The notes below the pieces were generated by a model, which saw only the letters and a list, made by a program, of their open reading frames with translations, was not told the origin of the DNA and did not search any database. From an uncultured Eubacteriales bacterium (GTDB lineage Bacteria; Bacillota; Clostridia; HGM11514): DNA of 23,080 nucleotides. Location of the stretch: NCBI GenBank assembly GCA_902492655.1, contig CABUMF010000030.1:1-23080 (forward strand). Direction: 5' to 3'. The translations under genes and the position numbers were made by a program. Positions 1 through 6,997 of the stretch are shown piece by piece (position 1 is the stretch's first letter; every line of letters starts with the position of its first letter).

Positions 1-1052
1 CCGCTATTTGTAATATCGCAATCGTTTATTTCAACGTTTTCGCAGCCTGAAACATTGATTGCAGTTCTTCTTGTACCTGCAAAACGAACGCCCTGGAATG
101 TGATATTCTTTGAATTTGTTATATCAACCAGATTCTTGTCAAAGGCATTGAATGAAAGCGTATCATCTGCCTTAATACCCGTAGGAGGAATGAGATAGAG
201 AATACCCGATTCAAAATCGAGATACCATTCGCCCGGAACATCAAGCTCTTCAAGAAGATTCAAAAACTTAACTCGTCTGTCAGCCTTGATCGGAGCATAG
301 CCGGAAACGGATTTTATTGTACCGTCTGCCTCTACGGTTGCAGGTGCAACAGTTTCTGCCCAGTCATGAACATACCAACCGAGAGCATACATATCTTTCG
401 CTTCGGACCACTTTTTGAATCTTGCATCATTGATTGTATAACGAACAACCTTCATTTTGCCGTATTCAACTTCATCATCAGAGCCCTCTGTCTTAATTGA
501 CGAAGTGTAAACATAGTCGGTGCCGTTAGGATACTGAGCGTTATCAAGATATTCATCATTATATGTAAGGGTTGTGGAATATCCGAACTGATCCGCATAT
601 TCTTCAGTTCCGCCTACACCGAAGCCTATAGCTCTCATACTTCCGAGGTCTGTAATACCAAGGTCAGCAAGCTTTACGGAAACTACTGCTTCCTTGCCCT
701 TCTTTTCAACGATTCTGTTGAGAACAGCTTCATCCGTTACTTTTGAAAAAGCACTGAACGGAATGTCGCGGCTACCGCGAATTGACGCTTTTCCGTTGCC
801 TCTTATTACAATATCGGAAGCGTTTTCAATGGAAATAGTGTCTGTAAGGGTGTAGTCGCCCTCTGCAAGGTCGATTACAACTGTGCCTTCAATGCCTTTT
901 GCGGCATCTATTGCGGACTGAATGTCCTTATACTGCTCGTTTGCTCCAACCTTGATAAAGGTTGCCTCAACTTTCTGTGTGTCTGCCGAGATAACGGTGA
1001 ACATAGAAAGCACCATAATCGCCGCCAGAACAAATGCTGTCAATTTCTTCAT
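1..1052 (-). CDS. Secreted right-handed beta-helix protein (possible glycoside hydrolase/lyase), C-terminus cut by window edge
   Basis: Found by translating the minus strand from the ATG at 1052; about 350 codons are open and no stop occurs before the window edge, so the 3' end is missing. A good SD (AAGAGGAG) lies at 1063-1070. Residues 1-23 form a typical Sec signal peptide (MKKLTAFVLAAIMVLSMFTV, then ISA). The mature part opens like a pectate-lyase-type beta-helix (dIQSAIDAAKG, then short VVIDLAEGDY, TISIENASDIVIRG rungs). A middle insert ends with PGEWYLDFESGILYLIPP, a motif I associate with GH141-like and related beta-helix enzymes. Coil rungs resume (NITFQGVRF, AINVSGCENVEINDCDITNS) at the edge. 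Inference: an extracellular enzyme or binding protein acting on plant or microbial polysaccharide. Substrate and family cannot be fixed, because the catalytic region may lie outside the window. Last gene in view of the surface operon, 67 bases after the GH130 gene. Confidence 0.75.
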   Translation of the reverse strand, partial: MKKLTAFVLAAIMVLSMFTVISADTQKVEATFIKVGANEQYKDIQSAIDAAKGIEGTVVIDLAEGDYTLTDTISIENASDIVIRGNGKASIRGSRDIPFSAFSKVTDEAVLNRIVEKKGKEAVVSVKLADLGITDLGSMRAIGFGVGGTEEYADQFGYSTTLTYNDEYLDNAQYPNGTDYVYTSSIKTEGSDDEVEYGKMKVVRYTINDARFKKWSEAKDMYALGWYVHDWAETVAPATVEADGTIKSVSGYAPIKADRRVKFLNLLEELDVPGEWYLDFESGILYLIPPTGIKADDTLSFNAFDKNLVDITNSKNITFQGVRFAGTRRTAINVSGCENVEINDCDITNS

Positions 1053-1076
1053 AAAAATTACTCTCCTCTTTTTATT

Positions 1077-1096
1077 TTATTAAAATTTTTTAATAA
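1077..1096. repeat. AT-only perfect palindrome in the 67-base GH130/beta-helix gap
   Basis: Nine-base arms (TTATTAAAA / TTTTAATAA) separated by two T. It lies just upstream of the beta-helix gene's SD. An AT-only stem is thermodynamically weak, so a terminator role is doubtful; it may be only AT-rich spacer sequence. Confidence 0.3.
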
Positions 1097-1119
1097 CATT
1101 TTCTAAAATCCCGTTATAA

Positions 1120-2133
1120 CTATTCGTCACAAAGGTTTATCAAGTCATCAATATTGGCTGTTGCAAGGCATTCAACCGTATCTGCTGCGCCGTAATAGAT
1201 TTTTACTTCGCCGTTTGGCTCTGCAATCATACTGCCCGGGAAAATAACGTTTTGGCGATAGCCCTCGTCTGTTTCATAAGGCATATCGGGAGCAATGAGG
1301 GGAAGCTTTGACATTCCTATAACCTTTGATGGATTATCAAGATCCAAAAGCATTATTCCTCCGCAATATCTCTTTGACCACTTGGTTTCCCAGCCGTTTT
1401 TGCCTCTTGAATCATCCTTGTCAACCGTATGGAATGTTGTGAGCCAGCCCTTATCGGTTTTTACGGGAGGCGCGGCAGGGCCTATTTTATCGTTTGCAAA
1501 GGGCACATCCTCTACGCCGAGAACAAGCTTTGTTTCACCCCAGAATTTAAGATCGGGAGAAAAGGAAATCCAAATATCAAATCTGTCTTTTCCTCCTCGT
1601 CCGTATACGGGGAACGGCCGTTCAAGCCGTGCATACAGTCCGTTAATTTTCTCGGGGAACAGCACCATATTTCTGTTATCGGGAGCTGTCATTGAGATTA
1701 TCTCCAATTTGCTGAAATCGTCGGTAATTCTGCCGATACCGCCCCTTATACCATGCTTAGTATCAATAGCAAAGCAAATGAAAATCTCATCATCTATAAC
1801 CGTAAGCCTCGGATCGTAAAACCTTTTAATTTCCGGGTCTGTTATTTCTGCTGAATCTGTAAGCGGTTTCGGGCGCACTACCCATTTTACACCGTCATCA
1901 CTTTCCGCAACGCCAAGCATTGTACCTCCGTCGCGCCAATATCCGGGATAGTTCTCCTCCTGCATACCGTAATCATTACGGAAAATCATATAATACTTAC
2001 CATGATATTTTGTAACACCGGCATTAAAAATCAAAGTTGCATCGTACGGAATATCCTTTTTTGAAAGAATAGGATTTCCTTCAAACTTTTTTATTATCCC
2101 GGAAGATTTCAGCTCGGGATAAACCTTAGACAT
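1120..2133 (-). CDS. GH130 family beta-mannoside phosphorylase/hydrolase
   Basis: A 337-residue protein without signal peptide, so cytoplasmic. It has the five-bladed beta-propeller layout of GH130: NAGVTKYHGKYYMIFR (residues 37-52), GVAESDDGVKW (74-84), YDPRLTVIDDEIFICFA (106-122), RNMVLFPEKINGLYARLERP (154-173), DIWISFSPDLKFWG (186-199), NDKIGPAAPPVKTDKGWLTTFH (214-235) and QNVIFPGSM (294-302). D107 in YDPR is a reasonable candidate for the family's catalytic Asp. R154, R169, K216 and H235 sit where phosphorylase members bind phosphate, which favours phosphorolysis over hydrolysis; this assignment is from memory of the family. Typical substrates are beta-1,4-mannooligosaccharides or mannosyl-glucose/GlcNAc; the exact one is unknown. 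A strong SD (AAGGAGGA, 2141-2148) precedes the ATG. It follows the cohesin/CuAO gene by 50 bases with no terminator seen, so co-transcription is likely. Length is usual for the family. Confidence 0.85.
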   Translation of the reverse strand: MSKVYPELKSSGIIKKFEGNPILSKKDIPYDATLIFNAGVTKYHGKYYMIFRNDYGMQEENYPGYWRDGGTMLGVAESDDGVKWVVRPKPLTDSAEITDPEIKRFYDPRLTVIDDEIFICFAIDTKHGIRGGIGRITDDFSKLEIISMTAPDNRNMVLFPEKINGLYARLERPFPVYGRGGKDRFDIWISFSPDLKFWGETKLVLGVEDVPFANDKIGPAAPPVKTDKGWLTTFHTVDKDDSRGKNGWETKWSKRYCGGIMLLDLDNPSKVIGMSKLPLIAPDMPYETDEGYRQNVIFPGSMIAEPNGEVKIYYGAADTVECLATANIDDLINLCDE

Positions 2134-2183
2134 AATTCTGTCCTCCTTAATATTGCGTTCACAAAAGTCGCTAAAGCTTTAAA

Positions 2184-3431
2184 TCAGCCTATAATCGTAA
2201 CCGTCTTTGTTTCATCGTCCCAGTCAACATCTGCACCAAGCATTTCAGCTACAAATCTTGAAGGAGTAAGTGTTCTTCCGTCTATGATAGTTGCGGGAAC
2301 ATCAATTTCAACTTCTTCACCGTCAACCAAAGCTATATTGCTGTCGATTACAAGCTTGATAACCTTTTCGCCTTTGGTGATCGTAACTGTCTTTGTTTCG
2401 TCATCCCAGTCAACATCTGCGCCCAGCATTTCGGCCACAAATCTTGAAGGAGTCATTGTTCTGCCGTCAAGAATCTGTGCAGGCACATCAATTTTAACCG
2501 TTTCTCCGTTTACAGTGGGAGAATCGGAACCGATAACCATTACTATCTCGGTCTTTTCGTCAGACGCACTGTTTTCATCGCCTTTGCCGTCCCCGACAAC
2601 AACCGTTGCCAACGAGAAGAGCTTATTGTAATTATCGTACTCTCCGGAGTCGGTAATGTTTCCTGTGAACAAATATTCTCCGGGCACGTTTGCATCATAG
2701 GCAGATACAAGAGAAGCTGCAGTCCAAGCCATTTTAACGGTACCGGTAGTTCCGTCATCAAGCTTAACGCTTACTTCCGTAGGAAGCTTTGCGATAACGT
2801 CTTCAGCGGGAGTTCCCAAAGGAACATTGATTTTTTCAATACCGATAATTTCGGTGATTATTTTTGTAGCTGTACCTTCACCTACTATAACATCAGCATT
2901 TTGAACTGCACAAGTTTCATTTGTTGTAAGACTGTCGGTAAATACGAGCACTCCCTCAGGAAATGCCGATTCATACTTGGGGGCATTATCCTTAACTGCA
3001 AATACAAGCTTAGCATCACCCTCTGCGACAGCTTTGAATTTTAATGTGCAAAGAGTAATATTTTCTTCAACGCTTGCCGGGCTCATTTCAAGTGTGTCGG
3101 GAGTGAAGCCGGCGGCAAAATTGATTATGCTATCGCCTTTTTTGTAGTAAATCTTGCTCATTCCTGCTGCTTCAAGCGCAGAATCAAGCTTTACACCTTC
3201 CTCAGTATTGTATTCCAATACGGATTCATTATAGAAAACAGCAATTTGGAATGAACTGAGCGTCTTTTTAGTATTGCCGCTGAGGGTAACATTAACTGTA
3301 ACTTCATCGCCTACAGAAACCTTTTCAGCCGAAGCTTCAATTTTAACTGTTGCGCCGTCTTCTGCACAAACAGCTGCAATACATGAAAAACAAAGTGCGA
3401 ATGTAAGTATTAACGCTATTATTTTTTTCAT
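2184..3431 (-). CDS. Secreted cohesin-like / Ig-like / duplicated copper-amine-oxidase-N-like surface protein
   Basis: A 415-residue protein. Residues 1-23 are a Sec signal peptide (cleavage probably after VCA). Residues ~27-183 resemble a cohesin domain: SVGDEVTVNVTLSG, FQIAVFYNESVLEY and the late strand ITLCTLKFKAVAEGDAKLVF. Residues ~188-280 look like a Big_4-type Ig domain (LGTPAEDVIAKLPTEVSVKL ... PGEYLFTGNI). After an acidic linker (281-295), residues 307-351 and 369-413 are near-identical halves of a copper-amine-oxidase-N-like module (DGRTxTPSRFVAEMLGADVD, then WDDETKTVTI). That module is common at the ends of clostridial surface proteins and carries no oxidase activity. Inference: a surface-located adaptor that may bind a dockerin. 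SD AGAGAGGA lies at 3438-3445. Upstream is the SLH/cohesin gene, with a hairpin in the 77-base gap. Domain calls are by eye; the cohesin call is the least certain. Confidence 0.75.
   Translation of the reverse strand: MKKIIALILTFALCFSCIAAVCAEDGATVKIEASAEKVSVGDEVTVNVTLSGNTKKTLSSFQIAVFYNESVLEYNTEEGVKLDSALEAAGMSKIYYKKGDSIINFAAGFTPDTLEMSPASVEENITLCTLKFKAVAEGDAKLVFAVKDNAPKYESAFPEGVLVFTDSLTTNETCAVQNADVIVGEGTATKIITEIIGIEKINVPLGTPAEDVIAKLPTEVSVKLDDGTTGTVKMAWTAASLVSAYDANVPGEYLFTGNITDSGEYDNYNKLFSLATVVVGDGKGDENSASDEKTEIVMVIGSDSPTVNGETVKIDVPAQILDGRTMTPSRFVAEMLGADVDWDDETKTVTITKGEKVIKLVIDSNIALVDGEEVEIDVPATIIDGRTLTPSRFVAEMLGADVDWDDETKTVTIIG
2193..2327 (-). repeat. Copy 2 of an internal tandem duplication (CuAO-N-like half)
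   Basis: Encodes residues 369-413 of the cohesin/CuAO protein. It matches copy 1 (2379-2513) across 45 residues with few substitutions, and the copies are 186 bases apart. Most DNA differences fall at third codon positions, which suggests an older duplication under purifying selection rather than a very recent copy. Confidence 0.85.
2379..2513 (-). repeat. Copy 1 of an internal tandem duplication (CuAO-N-like half)
   Basis: Encodes residues 307-351 of the same protein, including the DGRTMTPSRFVAEMLGADVD core that is almost unchanged in copy 2. Confidence 0.85.
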
Positions 3432-3462
3432 AATTATTCCTCTCTTAATGGATTGTTACAAA

Positions 3463-3490
3463 TATGGACCTGTCACAAGACAGGCCCATA
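3463..3490 (-). terminator. Intergenic hairpin between the SLH/cohesin and cohesin/CuAO genes (weak terminator or RNA-processing/stability element)
   Basis: Twelve-base arms with one A/C mismatch and a 4-base loop (TATGGaCCTGTC-acaa-GACAGGcCCATA on the plus strand). On the minus-strand transcript it is followed by only TTTG, not a long U-run. A full intrinsic terminator is therefore doubtful; partial termination, or 3'-end protection of the upstream message, fits better. Confidence 0.6.
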
Positions 3491-3508
3491 TACTTATAAC
3501 AGAGTAAA

Positions 3509-6175
3509 TTATTTTTTAATGTAAAGATTGTAGATAATAACTGCTGCCTGTGCTCTGTTAGCTGTTGCACGAGGAGCGAATGTTCCGTCGCCCATACCGT
3601 TGATTGCACCTATAGCGGACATATACATTACTGCATCATGTGCATAATCGGAAATATCACCGTCATCAGAGAATACGCCTGTGATACCCTTATCAGGATC
3701 TACGCCGGCAGCTTCAAGTGCTCTCTTTGCAAATACAGCCATATCTTCACGGGTGATTACTGCATTAGGATCAAATGCACCGTTTTCATAACCGTATGCA
3801 ATTCCGAGTGAGCTTGCAGCATTAACTGCATCATAGAACCAATCGTCTGCGGAAACATCGGTAAATGTCTTAACATCAGCACCTGCTTTGAAGCCAAAGA
3901 GTCTTACAAGCATTGCAAGGAATTCAGCTCTTGTAACGCTGTCTGCGGGAGCAAAGGTTGTAGCTGTCTTACCGCTTACAATACCGAGAAGTCTGATTGT
4001 TTCAATCTGAGTTGCTGCCCAGTTGTAGCCTTCAAGATCTGTGAAGGGGCTGGACTTAATTACTTCTTCTGCTGCAATGTCATCAGCTGCGGAAGGAAGA
4101 AGTGAGAATCCACCCTTACCGTTGCCGCTTGAAGAACCAATCTGTACAGCACCGCTGTTAGAATCATTAACTACCAGTGTGAAGGAAGCTTTCAATCCAC
4201 TTCCGGTTGTTGCGGTAACAACAACTTTACCTGATACGCTCTTTGTCTTAATCGTTGCGGAACCGTCAGCGTTACCTGTAACTGTTGCGTATGCTTTATT
4301 GGAAACCGTCCATGTAACCGTATCAACCACACCAACAGGTTCAAGAGCTACATATATCTTCTTGGTTGAAAGCGTATCCATTGAAAGTGATGTAATAGGA
4401 TTAGCTCCCATAAGGCTTGACTTAATTGTGATCTTAGTAGCTCCGGCAGCTGTAACCGTTACAGTTACAACAAAGGCCTGTGAGTTACCATAGATGTCTT
4501 CCCAATTTCCCTTGAGAGTGTAAACACCGTCATTTGCTCCGTTAAAGCCGGCAACATCGTCAGCGTTCCAATCAATGTCTGTGCCCTTAACCGTAACCTC
4601 TGTACCGTCAGCATATGTACCCTTAAACTCAACTGCTTCAATTACCTTTTCTGCTGTGATACCTGCGTCTGTCTTATATGCAAGTTCAACAGTAGTCTTA
4701 TCAAATGTTACGGATTTCTTGCCCTCGGGAGCTTCCAATGTAATAGCAATTACAAATTCACCGAAGTCAAATCCTTCTGTTACAGGCTTAAATGTGATTA
4801 CATCTCCGAGCTTGTATTCTCCGCCCTCGGGATCAGCACTAACCTTAACCCAACTGTCTACCGCCTTAAATACTTCTTCATCTGCAGTATTCGTTCCGAA
4901 AATTACATCCGGAAGAACTGCATCAATAGCAACGTCATAGTCTTCAGCATCAACAGGGATTGCTGCACTGCTGTCTGTTATAACGGTCTTGAAGGAACCT
5001 TCTGTAATTGCAGGTGCAAATGTAACATGAGCTATTGCCTTCTTGCCGTTTACATCAATGTTTTCTGTACCGGAAAGAGTACCTTCTACATCTCTGTTAC
5101 CTGCTGAAGTATCTGCAACTTCTGCCCATGTAACGCTGAGCTCAGCCTTGCTGTCGTCATCAAGCGCAACTTCAACTGTTGCGGGAAGTACGGGAGCTTC
5201 GCCAGCCTTTGCTTTTACTGAGATTTCAGTATCAGCTGCTACCTTAAGCTTATCAATTGTTACAACTGCGCTTACACTTATAGCAGTACCCTTATAATTG
5301 ATTGTTTCGGGAACTTCTACGCTACCTGTAAATGTGTAAGAACCTGCTTTGTCAGGATTATAGTTTGCGGGAGCCGTCCATGTGATTGCAGAATCCAAAT
5401 CAACGGGTGCTCCGTCTTCATCGGTATATGTAACCTTAACTTTTTTAAGAAGAGTTTCAATAACACTGTCAGCCGCTACACCAAATCCAACCTTTTTGTC
5501 GAAAACAGCCTCGCTGTCAACAACTGCGGATGTGTAAGCAACTTCACCGATTCTAAATGCAACGGGAACGATTGTTACGGTTGCTTCGGAAGGAGTTGTA
5601 GCAATGATACCGTCAGGGTTTGAAGCATCATATTTACCTTCGCCGAGAGCGCTTGTAGCAATAGAAATACCTGTCTGACCATCCTTCTTAGCCTTGATTC
5701 TGAACTTAACTACTTCAAATTCACCGTCATTGTCAACAGATGTAACACCTGCATCCTTATCCATACCGAGAGCATAGATCAAAAGAGCGTTTGCTGCATC
5801 AATCTTAGCGGCAACCTTTGCATAGTAGCCTTCTTCTTCATCTGCATTATAAATGTCAGCTCTGTCGATAAAAACATCCTTAGCTTTTGTTGCGGGATCA
5901 CCGTTCTTATCAACGATTTCAATTGTATCGGAATTGTAGTGAACTGCTACCTGAGCAGACTGGAATTTCTTCTCTGAAATATCGGTAAGTTTAATACCGA
6001 TCTGATATGTTTTGCCAGCTTCCAAATTGCCTGCTACGGGATTACCGTCATTGTCATAAGCAACGAATTCCAAGTTGGCAGTAGCAGTTCCTTCGGCAGA
6101 AACAGCAACCGCAGAGAAAACCGTCACCATCATGGCAAAGACAAGCACTAATGAGATAATCTTCTTAAGTTTCAT
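3509..6175 (-). CDS. S-layer-anchored surface protein with N-terminal cohesin-like domain, Ig-like repeats and three SLH repeats
   Basis: An 888-residue protein. A Sec signal peptide covers residues 1-27 (cleavage after VSA). Residues ~30-205 resemble a cohesin: GNLEAGKTYQIGIKLTDI, FQSAQVAVHYNSDTIEIV, FEVVKFRIKAKKDGQTGISI. Several Big_4/Ig-like units follow (for example YTSAVVDSEAVFDKKVGFGV ... GSYTFTGSVEV; a second around 315-390), then a Big_2-like unit near 600-670 and a Ser/Gly-rich linker. Three SLH repeats form the C-terminus: FTDLEGYNW (from ~711) with VTRAEF, FTDVSADDW (from ~771) with ITREDM, and FSDDGDISDY (from ~835) with the degenerate ANRAQA. SLH repeats bind secondary cell-wall polymers, so the protein is expected to be anchored outside the cell as a scaffold or S-layer-associated protein. 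SD AGAGGA precedes the ATG. It follows the dockerin gene by 60 bases without an evident terminator. What the cohesin-like domain binds is not shown by sequence. Confidence 0.85.
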   Translation of the reverse strand: MKLKKIISLVLVFAMMVTVFSAVAVSAEGTATANLEFVAYDNDGNPVAGNLEAGKTYQIGIKLTDISEKKFQSAQVAVHYNSDTIEIVDKNGDPATKAKDVFIDRADIYNADEEEGYYAKVAAKIDAANALLIYALGMDKDAGVTSVDNDGEFEVVKFRIKAKKDGQTGISIATSALGEGKYDASNPDGIIATTPSEATVTIVPVAFRIGEVAYTSAVVDSEAVFDKKVGFGVAADSVIETLLKKVKVTYTDEDGAPVDLDSAITWTAPANYNPDKAGSYTFTGSVEVPETINYKGTAISVSAVVTIDKLKVAADTEISVKAKAGEAPVLPATVEVALDDDSKAELSVTWAEVADTSAGNRDVEGTLSGTENIDVNGKKAIAHVTFAPAITEGSFKTVITDSSAAIPVDAEDYDVAIDAVLPDVIFGTNTADEEVFKAVDSWVKVSADPEGGEYKLGDVITFKPVTEGFDFGEFVIAITLEAPEGKKSVTFDKTTVELAYKTDAGITAEKVIEAVEFKGTYADGTEVTVKGTDIDWNADDVAGFNGANDGVYTLKGNWEDIYGNSQAFVVTVTVTAAGATKITIKSSLMGANPITSLSMDTLSTKKIYVALEPVGVVDTVTWTVSNKAYATVTGNADGSATIKTKSVSGKVVVTATTGSGLKASFTLVVNDSNSGAVQIGSSSGNGKGGFSLLPSAADDIAAEEVIKSSPFTDLEGYNWAATQIETIRLLGIVSGKTATTFAPADSVTRAEFLAMLVRLFGFKAGADVKTFTDVSADDWFYDAVNAASSLGIAYGYENGAFDPNAVITREDMAVFAKRALEAAGVDPDKGITGVFSDDGDISDYAHDAVMYMSAIGAINGMGDGTFAPRATANRAQAAVIIYNLYIKK

Positions 6176-6235
6176 AATTTGTCCTCTTCTTTCTTAGAAT
6201 ATTTATACTTTAATTTTTTACAAAACTAAACAAAA

Positions 6236-6793
6236 TCAATAGGTCTTACCAAAGTTTTCGATAACTATGTTATAGTCCTTGATATTAACCATTCCGTCGG
6301 AATTAAGGTCAGCCTTTTCATCATATGTAGCACTGCCTGTGGCAGAACCGAATGCGCCGATTATTAAGTTATAGTCCTTAATATTAACCATTCCGTCTCC
6401 GTCTGCATCACCGGGGCCGCCGTTTGAGAAGCTGAGCGGAGCAGATGCGGGAGCGGCAACGCCTGTACCGCCAACATAAACCGTGAACTTTTCACCGTAC
6501 TTTGCGGTATCAACGCCGAGCTTAAATGTAACACTACCGTCAACAGCCTTTTCCTGGTCGACATAAGCAATATCGCCTTCGCTTACGCTTGCAAGATTTG
6601 CGGTATTCTTAATAACAAGAATAGTAACATACTGTTCTGCTTCCGGTTCCTTAACGGTGACCGACACATCCGCGGTCTTTGCGTCCTTGTCAACAGTAAC
6701 CGCAGGAGCAGATATCTCAGCCGCAAAAGCGGACATCGAAACCAGCATAACCAAAACAAGCCCGAGACAAAATCCTCTAACTAAATTTTTCAT
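6236..6793 (-). CDS. Small secreted Ig-like protein with C-terminal dockerin
   Basis: A 185-residue protein. The reading frame is open to 6847, but the ATG at 6793 is preferred: it has a strong SD (GAAGGAGGAAA, 6800-6810), and residues 1-25 then form a normal signal peptide ending SAFAA. Residues 26-~122 are a single beta-rich Ig-like domain (VTILVIKN, GSVTFKLGV, KFTVYVGG). Residues 128-185 are a dockerin with two EF-hand-like loops: DADGDGMVNIKD (129-140) and DLNSDGMVNIKD (162-173). Both keep Ca2+ ligands at loop positions 1, 3, 5, 9 and 12, and each is followed by a short helix ending FG. Dockerins bind cohesins, and both downstream genes encode cohesin-like domains, so surface tethering by a neighbour is a plausible inference. 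No catalytic domain is present. First gene after the candidate promoter at 6865-6892, hence likely head of the surface operon. Confidence 0.85.
   Translation of the reverse strand: MKNLVRGFCLGLVLVMLVSMSAFAAEISAPAVTVDKDAKTADVSVTVKEPEAEQYVTILVIKNTANLASVSEGDIAYVDQEKAVDGSVTFKLGVDTAKYGEKFTVYVGGTGVAAPASAPLSFSNGGPGDADGDGMVNIKDYNLIIGAFGSATGSATYDEKADLNSDGMVNIKDYNIVIENFGKTY
6269..6298 (-). repeat. Dockerin loop repeat, copy 2 (C-terminal)
   Basis: A 30-base segment encoding DGMVNIKDYN, identical except for one base to 6368-6397, which lies 99 bases (33 codons) upstream in the gene. It is the DNA trace of the dockerin's internal duplication. Confidence 0.8.
6368..6397 (-). repeat. Dockerin loop repeat, copy 1 (N-terminal)
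   Basis: Partner of 6269-6298. The near-identical bases indicate strong constraint or recent homogenisation of the two Ca2+-binding loops. Confidence 0.8.
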
Positions 6794-6864
6794 AACAGAT
6801 TTCCTCCTTCTAATTAAACAGTTAACGCACGACATAACCTCGCACATTAATACAATATATATCT

Positions 6865-6892
6865 ATTGTAACACAAAAATCAAATTTTGCAA
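6865..6892 (-). promoter_or_regulatory. Candidate sigma-A promoter for the surface (dockerin/cohesin) operon
   Basis: On the minus strand, TTGCAA (-35, 6887-6892) and TACAAT (-10, 6865-6870) are separated by 16 bases. The predicted transcription start is near 6858, giving a 5' leader of about 65 bases before the ATG at 6793. The rest of the 204-base gap (6794-6997) is very AT-rich; I see no gene, no riboswitch-like fold and no convincing terminator for rpe in it. Confidence 0.5.
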
Positions 6893-6997
6893 GTGTTTTT
6901 TTAAAATTTTATATTAATATTTTTTTACAAAAATAAACATTTCAACATTTTGTGCTGTTATTTTCGCATGAATACTACATATTGTAAAGGTTTTTTG

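Noticed and set aside
2193..2513. Duplicated segment as a possible CRISPR or mobile-element repeat
   Set aside because: It is an in-frame protein-domain duplication with mostly third-position differences, without spacers, transposase or target-site features.
6176..6235. Possible promoter (TTGTTT ... TATAAA) before the SLH/cohesin gene
   Set aside because: The spacer is about 20 bases and the region is simply AT-rich, so I did not list it as a feature.
6794..6847. Upstream ATG for the dockerin protein
   Set aside because: It would put a charged Cys-rich stretch before the signal peptide; ATG 6793 has the strong SD.
6900..6997. Search for an intrinsic terminator after rpe
   Set aside because: Only AT-rich sequence and a four-base AACA/TGTT pairing were found; too weak to call. 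Read-through into the surface operon cannot be excluded.
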